From positions 162,853-226,852 of the forward strand of contig JAXGGA010000458.1 in NCBI GenBank assembly GCA_038373865.1: a stretch of DNA of 64,000 nucleotides. Reading direction: 5' to 3'. The notes beneath the pieces were generated by a model that saw nothing but the letters and a program-made list of their open reading frames with translations, ran no database searches and was not told the origin of the DNA. Positions 57,203 through 64,000 of this stretch are shown piece after piece; position 1 is the stretch's first letter, and each line of letters starts with the position of its first letter. The position numbers and the translations under genes are program-made. This DNA comes from Uloborus plumipes. Lineage: Eukaryota > Arthropoda > Arachnida > Araneae > Uloboridae.

Positions 57203-57898
57203 TCATTTCATTGTCTCTCTGTCCTTAAAACGTTGCGCGTATTCAGCTTCCTTCCGTTTAGTTAAAGCTTTCTTCATGTCTTGAACTTTTTTCAATCTAA
57301 AGAACTCCTGTCTCTCATTTTCGTCCATTTCATCTTCAATGTATTTAATAGTTCTCTCCAACTTAGGGATGTAGTTATATTCCAAAGCATTTACTCTTCT
57401 GTTTGTGACTTTAATTATTTCATCTAACGTGATAAATGTCGTTTGCAGTGTAGCCAATTCCACGAGCATTTCTGCAGCTTGCATATATGCCTTCTTTACC
57501 AAAAGTACCTTATCACCACCTCTGGATAAGCCCGCAAGGCTATAAATGTCTTTGCCATCTTTGAAACATTCAAACACCTTGAGTTTGACACCAGCCAGGT
57601 TATCTGTCTTGTGTTTAACTTTGATTCTTGCTTTGTCAATGGAATTTAAGATATTGGAACTGTAAATGCCAGATGAGTACTTGGTTTCAGCTAATAACAC
57701 CGATGCCTCTTTCATTATCTCTCCCATCACTGTTTTTATTTCTACTATATCTTTGCCCACACTTCGGAATTTCATTTGCAGAATTTCAGATTTTCTTTTC
57801 AGGATATCGAAACCTCTATCGGCCACTTTTTTCCGCCCTTCCATCTGGCGCTTTTCCATCGCCGTTGGAAATACGTTAATTATATCTCGAGTTCCCAT
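57203..57898 (-). CDS. V-type proton ATPase subunit D, intronless, 231 codons
   Basis: Subunit D is the coiled-coil central rotor shaft of the V1 sector, turning inside the A3B3 ring to couple ATP hydrolysis to proton pumping across endomembranes. The whole family pattern is present: an N-terminal helix with VFPTAM (9-14), KKVADRGFDILKRKSE (23-38), the DNLAGVKL turn (99-106), a LAGLSRGGDK loop (121-130), LVELATLQTTFITLDE (145-160) and NRRVNALE (166-173), then the C-terminal helix ERQEFFRLKKVQ (195-206). The C-terminal tail is about 16 residues shorter than the human protein. Start: ATG at 57898, matching the family start. Animal homologues usually have several introns, so one open frame suggests a retrocopy; no poly-A or duplication is seen now, so it would be old, and the intact frame argues for selection. 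Drosophila has similar extra, testis-biased paralogues. Neighbours are repeats only. Confidence 0.93.
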   Translation of the reverse strand: MGTRDIINVFPTAMEKRQMEGRKKVADRGFDILKRKSEILQMKFRSVGKDIVEIKTVMGEIMKEASVLLAETKYSSGIYSSNILNSIDKARIKVKHKTDNLAGVKLKVFECFKDGKDIYSLAGLSRGGDKVLLVKKAYMQAAEMLVELATLQTTFITLDEIIKVTNRRVNALEYNYIPKLERTIKYIEDEMDENERQEFFRLKKVQDMKKALTKRKEAEYAQRFKDRETMK

Positions 57899-58446
57899 TT
57901 AAAAGAATTTACTGTTAACCGAAACTAACTAATCAATTGAGTCAATCTATTATTATAATGGATGAAGGTTTGTAAACATTTTGAGTTTATCACGTGTAAT
58001 GTTTTTGTTGACGCCAAATACGTATCGTCAATTTTATTTAGTATTTGCCCAAGGCTTCTCTCCAGTTCAAAGCTTTTTAGAAAGATTAACACTAGGGAAA
58101 CGGCTTTTACAACAATAGGGTGATTGCAATTAAAGTCCCATATTCAAAATGCTGTGGAAAGAATCACTGGTCAGATTGACTTTAAATTTTAAATAAATAT
58201 ACTTGCAAAAGGGGCGGGGGGTTGCAATGTTTATGAGTTTTTCAACAAAGTATCACCCTGTGTTCATGTAGGTGGAAGCATAAGTAGTATTTTCTTGTTA
58301 AAGATGTGAAAAATAATAATAGAAAGGAAAAGAACATTAAACGTGCAAAACTCAAGCAAAGCACTGAAAAGCAAACTGATTCTGTAGAGATATAAATAAA
58401 TGCATTTTCCTTTTCAAAAATTAATATCCCTAGTAGGTACACATGG
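57899..58446. other. 5' flank of the V-ATPase gene, no other feature
   Basis: AT-rich, no recognisable core promoter. The 66-codon minus-strand frame at 58242-58442 is unremarkable. Confidence 0.4.
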
Positions 58447-59427
58447 TTTACCTTTAGTTTGGCATGAAGGCCTTATTTATAAACTCATTGAACTTAAATT
58501 TTCCCCAACTATATAATCAAAATAATTCATCAATTTCTCCACAAACGCACTTTCCAAATTAAGTTGCAAGAGCATCTATCAAGAAAACATAATATTAATG
58601 CTGGGGTCCCTCAGGGGTCCTCAATTTCTCCTACCTTGTACAACATCTATACATATGATTTTCCCACCCACCCCAAACATCTTACATGTCTATTCGCCGA
58701 CGACACAAGTATTCTGGTGGGCGAATATAATAGAAGATTCGCACATAAATATCTACAAGACTATGTAAATATTATCTCCGAATATCTCAACAAATGGCGC
58801 ATCGCAATCAATCCTTCCAAAACACAAGCAATCTGTTTTTCCAGAGGGAACATCACTTACCCCCCTCGCGTAATACTAAATAATGTTGAAATTAATTACT
58901 CTAGAAGTGTAAAATACTTAGGAGTTCACTTAGACTGCAAGCTGACATTTAATACTCATATCACTGATGTGGTAAAGAAAGCAAAAATAAAACTAGCCTA
59001 TGTCTTGTCCTTACTATATAGCAGACATCTTAGTACTAAAAGCAAACTATTGTTGTATAAAACTGTGATTCGCCCTGCACTCCTATATAGCGTCCCTGTA
59101 TGGGGACAGGCAGCCAAGTCTAATATGAGGAACATACAAGTCCTCCAAAACCAAACTCTCAGAAAAATCTTCAATGCCCCTTGGTATATTTCCAACAAAA
59201 CTCTTCACAACGATGCTAACCTTCAAGTTATTACCTCCTACATCGTCGATACTTCCACAAACTTTTTCACCAAGCTTGAGAACCACCCTAACCCACTAAT
59301 TCATGATCAAGTTCATTACACCTTCCACCACGGTGGTACTAGGTTTCCATCTGATACCATGCACATCACCTACTCCCTCGGTTCTCGGAGGAGCAACCTT
59401 ACTAGGGATGACAATCTCTCACACTAG
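58447..59427 (+). pseudogene. Jockey-like reverse transcriptase, C-terminal part
   Basis: The long open frame (287 codons from 58564) shows NINAGVPQGSSISPTLYNIY (residues 10-29), the active-site FADDT (44-48), INPSKTQAICFSR, SVKYLGVHLDCKLTFNTHI, LLLYKTVIRPALLYSVPVWG, NQTLRKIFNAPW and HPNPLI, in the order of jockey-type LINE RTs, which copy element RNA at nicked DNA. The frame really extends upstream (YIIKIIHQFLHKRTFQIKLQ) and, one base shift away at the TTTTCCCC run near 58500, VWHEGLIYKLIELKF; so there is one frameshift plus a 5' truncation before the first catalytic Asp motif. Not functional. Confidence 0.9.
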
Positions 59428-59875
59428 TCCATGCCGAGACAGCGGCTTGCCGCTAGGCTGGGTCTCATTTCGAGGCCTATGGCCTTCTCGCTGTTAGCGA
59501 CTCTCTCCTCCCCTACCGGCAAGAAAAGGCTTGCTGGTTAGGAGCTCCATAAGACCCCTACCATGTTAGGATTGACCCTAACAGTAGGTCTCTTCCTTGC
59601 TCACTTCCGGCGCGAAGTGAGTACAGAGCGTGGGGCAGGTCCCTCGCTCTGACTTTTCCTACACTTTTTGTTTTTCTATTATAATTTTGCACTTACATTT
59701 TTACCCAGTCCTTCCATTTGTTTCATGTCAGCTCAATCATGTTCTCTCTCACCCAAACAGCGAAAAAGAGCGTAGCTCTAACGCAATTATTTTCTCACGA
59801 TCTGTATCTGTATCTCCTTTTTTCTCAATAAAACTGAGTGTTAATGTTAATGTGGTGGTAAGTTTAACACAATAA
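58447..59875 (+). mobile_element. 5'-truncated jockey-like LINE
   Basis: Covers the second half of a reverse transcriptase and a ~450-bp 3' untranslated part (59428-59875) with hairpin-forming AGCGGCTTGCCGCT, GTTAGGATTGACCCTAAC, an AATAAA at 59827 and a GTTAATGTTAATG tail. 5' truncation is the usual result of incomplete reverse transcription. Confidence 0.85.
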
Positions 59876-60271
59876 AGAGTGAATGAAATTTAGAATCATA
59901 AACTATCTAACAAAGTGCTGAAAAACCTTATAGAATCTATGCCGAAAAAGTTGTCATTGTGATAAAAGTAGAGGTGGTTTAAAAGCATATTAAATGATTT
60001 TCCGTTCAATTGTGCGTATTTAATGGCTCTTTTATTTTCTTTAATTAATTACTTTAAGAACTTAAAGCAACTTTTTTATTCCATTTTTTCCAACCAAACT
60101 GCATTTCAGTTTCTCATAAGCTGAAATTTTTCTGTGAAAGCTTAAAAGTAAATAAATAACTAAATTGAAATTATTTTAAATTATTTTTCTTCGCTAGCTT
60201 AATCAGATCTTGCCTTTAAATTAACACATTGAAAGTGAACGGTATTGTTGAATTGAAAAAAAAAGAAGATA
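59876..60271. other. No feature recognised
   Basis: Spacer between the LINE and the Tigger-like MITE; nothing supported. Confidence 0.45.
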
Positions 60272-60706
60272 CAGTAGAGTCTCGAAAATCCGAGGTAATT
60301 GGGGCTCATGCCACCTTGGATTACTGAAAATTCGGATTATCCGGAAAAAATTCTTAACAGCAGAAACGTAACACTTTTCGATCATCATTAGTGAGATAAA
60401 CTTAATTTCAAGTCGTTTTACGTATCAAGTTATTATTTCCAAAGCATATCTTAATATATCTCTAGTAGATAAAGAATATTTCGTGACACTTGATGAATGT
60501 CTTTGACACCAACCTCTCAATACATTTTTTACTACTTTATTGTGAGTACAAAAGAAAATATTATAACAGCAAAAGGTTCTTATTTTCAGATTTTAATGCA
60601 AATTATATTTTTAGCTATTGAAGATAGACCTTGAAATGTCAATAAAAGAGCCTCGGATTAAGCGAAACCTCGGACTTTTGAGACTCGGATTTTCGAGACT
60701 CTACTG
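60272..60706. mobile_element. pogo/Tigger-type MITE, 435 bp, TA-flanked
   Basis: Both ends read inward as CAGTAGAGTCTCGAAAATCC, identical over 20 bp, with TA outside each (60270-60271, 60707-60708). Subterminal CCTCGGATTAAGCGAAACCT and TCGGATTATCCGG are typical of Tigger-like ends. Non-coding. Confidence 0.88.
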
Positions 60707-61055
60707 TACTACGCTTTTTCTCGGATTTGTTCATCTCTCAATAGTTTTGGGCCAATAGCTTAGTTGCATGTTGAATCAATTTGATTTAAATAGTAGGGGA
60801 GGGGCGTTCTCTTATATTTGAGATTGGTAGTATGGTTTTAAACTAAGATTCTAGCAAAACTGGGGGAGGGGGCTTAAACCAGAGAAAATTCCCCGGGTTG
60901 CTACAAAGTTACAACTTGACTATTCGTCATTGACATTCCGATGCTAGAAAATTGATGAGTTTGCCTCTGATCTGCATCTACCTGTACATTTATCTCTACA
61001 TCTATCTCATTTTTTATCATCATTTATCTATCTCTGTCTTTCTATATTTCAGTAA
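60707..61055. other. No feature recognised
   Basis: Contains two G-rich stretches (AGGGGAGGGGCG at about 60796, TGGGGGAGGGGG at about 60861) and a CTATCT-rich region near 61000; no gene. Confidence 0.45.
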
Positions 61056-62364
61056 TCTGCATATATAAAAATGGATGCATGTTTGTATATATGTTTGTTC
61101 CTTATACAAATCCAGTTTTCGTCGGATTTTCATCAAACTAGGAACTGAGGTTCCTTGATGCACTAGAATTTACGTAGGCGGGGTTTTGAAATTTTAAAAA
61201 TATTCAAGAAGCTCATATCAGACAATAATGGTTTTATTTTGGTTACCTCGTGTAAGAAGTAAAGTATTATTACGTAGTCTTTGGCACAAAAACTGGCGTC
61301 AGTTAAAAAAATCGCCGAAAATCTCAGTCATTAAAATCTTGCAACAAATTTTACGAAATTCCTATTCGATTGGATACTAAGTAACTGTTCAATTGTAAGT
61401 ACATCGAGAAAGTGCCCAATCAACGCAAACAAATTTAAGAAATGCCGTTTAATTGTATTTAAAGCTCCATCACATTGGAAAATAATGAACCTAATCCATT
61501 TATTAGTTGCCAATCTCTTCAAGCGATTACGTTACCGATACTCTAAAACACATATTTACAAAACTCGTGAAACTAATTGATGCAGTGAACAATCTACTAA
61601 TAAAGGAATACAATTTATTCTACAAAATAATATATGCACGTTTCAAAGCACAATAAAAAATACATTGCTTAAGGATAAATATTCTACTTACAACTAAGAC
61701 TACAAAACAAAATGTTTTAAAATACAAATTATAGTAAAAGCTCGTTAGAGAGCTGGCGCGAGCGTTTCCAATGTCTATGTAAAAGCCTAGATATTAACTA
61801 TGAAGCTGAAAAAAAAATTACTTTTTGATTTGACTTAAGAAAAGCCTTGAAAATTTAATGCAAAAAGTGGAAATGATACACGCAATTCTAGCTATCGACA
61901 GGGAGTTGAGATGATGCACTAAATACTGAATTAGTTTGTTGGAAGCCTTCGCTGATTTATGCGAAAAATGTATCTTAAATTGGAATGAAAAAAGCGCTAC
62001 CAATCGAACTTTTTCGAATATCATTTTTTATAGCCTATGTATTCTGATGTATAAGCTACATTATGGTAAAAGTTTCATTAAAATCCATTCAGTAGTTTTT
62101 CCGTGAAAGAGGAACAAACATCCATCCATCCATCCATCCATCCATCCATCCATCCATCCAAACTTTCGCATATATAATAGCATTAAGATAGAAATAAGCC
62201 TTTACAAATACAAATTGATAAAATTTAACACATTTAAATCTAAGTATTTTCCAACAAAGATTACGATTAACAATGAATTATCAATTTAAGGCTCATCTAT
62301 TTCATTTTAGCATGAAATAAGCTAAACATTATGCAATACCGGGCTGCGCTGGGTAATAAGATAG
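61056..62364 (+). mobile_element. Helitron-like element, degenerate, ~1.3 kb
   Basis: Starts TCTGCATATATAAAAATGG after A, like the 55922 Helitron (TCTCTATATAGAAAGATG), and ends CCGGGCTGCGCTGGGTAATA then AGATAG before T, where the last four bases are ATAG instead of CTAG. A TTCGCATATATAATAGC phrase after the microsatellite is typical of dispersed arthropod repeats, so the right part may be a separate element. Confidence 0.45.
62119..62161 (+). repeat. (ATCC)n microsatellite, ~43 bp
   Basis: Ten or so CATC repeats, preceded by CATTCAGTAGTTTTTCCGTG and followed by AACTTTCGCATATATAAT, a standard arrangement in arthropod interspersed repeats. Confidence 0.9.
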
Positions 62365-64000
62365 TTATCTATAATTTTATTCTAATTAAGTCTTTGTTTT
62401 CATTAAAATCAGCAATGTGTTGAAGAAAATGAAAAGAAAAATCAGCAGTTATGGTTAAAATTAGCTGTGATTTATTTTTTAAGTTTTTCAAGGCAAAATG
62501 AAGAAGTTTACTATGCAGCTACAAAAACTAACTCGAAAATAACCACCTTAAAATTGGTTGACAAAAGCATACCTCGGACAAAAGATAACAACCATAAATA
62601 CTTATTACACTGACTATAAAATTAATTTAACGCTCAAAATAAACTCAACAAAAACAATTTTTCAAGCAATCGCGTAATATTATTGGTATTCCGGATTAGT
62701 TTAATACACCACATACACTGTGCGCGGCAGGAAGGGAAAAATAAAGCAACTTCTGTCCATTACTGTTCGCACAACATAATGAAGCATGAATTACATCAAA
62801 AGATTGGGCACAAAAGCAAAAGCCATTTCTGCGCCATTAATCCTCAATATGTGTACACTGTTTCTTTGTCCTCAGCTCTGGCAAAGAAAGTCTTTATCTC
62901 TGGGAGGACTGTTTGTTTCTTTTTTGCCCTTTTGAAAACCTCGTTCTGTTTTTAAAAGTAGCGAGCTCACATGATGAATGATTTATCCACGCAAACGAAG
63001 TATTTATTTAGAAACACAATAACGCTTGAATGGCGATGAATAAAAATGCGTCAATTTTGAACAACGAGCTTAACAGAGCGAGTTATTCAGAGATTATACT
63101 GAGAAATATTTCTTTCAGAAATTGTCCTTTGATGACTTTAGGGTTTATTATGTAAATTTTTCCATCATTTCGATGGGATAAGTGCCCAGAGGACGTAGTT
63201 TATCTCAGAAGCAGATTCGATGGTTATTGTTTTTTTTTTTTCTTTTTGTCGACAAGTTATAACACTCACTTACCAACCGATTTTCATACGTATTAGTGAA
63301 AATTGTGCAGGGTTGTAATAATGAAACTATTTGAATGCACAGATTTCAAGCAAAACGTCAAAGCACGTTTAATTTTCTCCACATAAGAAAACTGAAAGTT
63401 AAAATTATGAATTTCAAAATGAGAAGGGAACGAAAATTTGTTTGTAGATGAGAATATACTTTGGCATGAGAAATTCTCAAAAAGTTTAGAATTTTTCGTT
63501 ACTGATAAATAAAAGTAAAGGTAAAACACACAAATTCGTAGTATGATAAGTCTCGTATAGTATATTAGCTTAAGATTTTTTGATTTTAGGTGGAATCTTT
63601 TTAAAGGTGGGTTCTGTCATTGGTCATAGCTGTTAGTAACTAATTTGAGTATGAAAGTTTTATTGAAGAACTAATTATGATAAAAGTAGACCATATGTAA
63701 AATTGTCAACCGGTGCATAAAAATCAGGGATTCCGGTTACTATGTACTTCTAATATGTGCAAATATTACTTTATTTCACTATGTGAAAACTTTGCTTAAA
63801 ACTGAATTAAAGGGAGGTAGTTCATTTGGTCTCAAAGCACTCTCGGTACGATATGCAAACCAACTTTTTTGTGAAATCTTTTGAGTAGTTTCCTAGTCTA
63901 TTATAACCAAACGGATAAAGTCTTTTTTTATGGGAATATCGAAAGGTCAAATATCCGCACATAATAAAAATGAATAAATGAAACGGAAACATGTAGAATG
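62365..64000. other. No gene recognised
   Basis: AT-rich to the window end. The 90-codon (62683-62955) and 78-codon (63293-63529) frames resemble nothing I recognise. Confidence 0.5.

Overview
The window is eukaryotic: AT-rich, no operons, one clear intronless host-type gene, and a dense set of nested transposable elements of types common in arthropods. The Copia, jockey-like LINE, DUF4817-type transposase and Penelope fragments resemble those abundant in chelicerate (spider-like) genomes, but that placement is inference; 'arthropod, possibly spider' is as far as the sequence goes.

Layout. 1-11 kb is mostly unrecognised AT-rich DNA with a ~145-bp tandem array (4.39-4.97 kb) and an hAT-type MITE (5.71 kb). 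11.2-17 kb holds a Penelope-like GIY-YIG remnant, several copies of a CACTG-ended, ACAGTA-rich element family (one split by a solo LTR), and a tRNA-like sequence. 17-22 kb is nearly featureless. 22-31 kb is the most structured part: a family flanked by A6 runs (one copy split by a 1.78-kb hAT element with a broken transposase), a 1.36-kb foldback element flanked by TTAA lying between diverged ~0.7-kb tandem units, and a TTA-flanked MITE inside a recurrent 'H' repeat. 32-40 kb holds more MITEs, a MULE-like element, a tRNA-derived SINE copy and a TIR element with an internal ~62-bp tandem repeat. 40.5-42.4 kb is a decayed Copia element. 43.36-48.40 kb is a 5-kb P/THAP-type DNA transposon with long TIRs, an 848-codon transposase frame and a separate THAP exon. 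49.6-56.6 kb holds a deleted mariner-type element, two SINE types, foldback and direct repeats, and a Helitron. 57.2-57.9 kb encodes V-ATPase subunit D as one uninterrupted frame. 58.4-59.9 kb is a 5'-truncated jockey-like LINE. 60-62.4 kb holds a pogo/Tigger-type MITE and a second Helitron-like element.

Several insertions can be checked within the window because a paralogous unoccupied site is also present: the hAT element, the TTAA foldback, the TTA MITE, the A6-family copy and the solo LTR. The only gene likely to serve the host is the V-ATPase D paralogue. I found no rRNA, canonical tRNA, CRISPR or viral gene.
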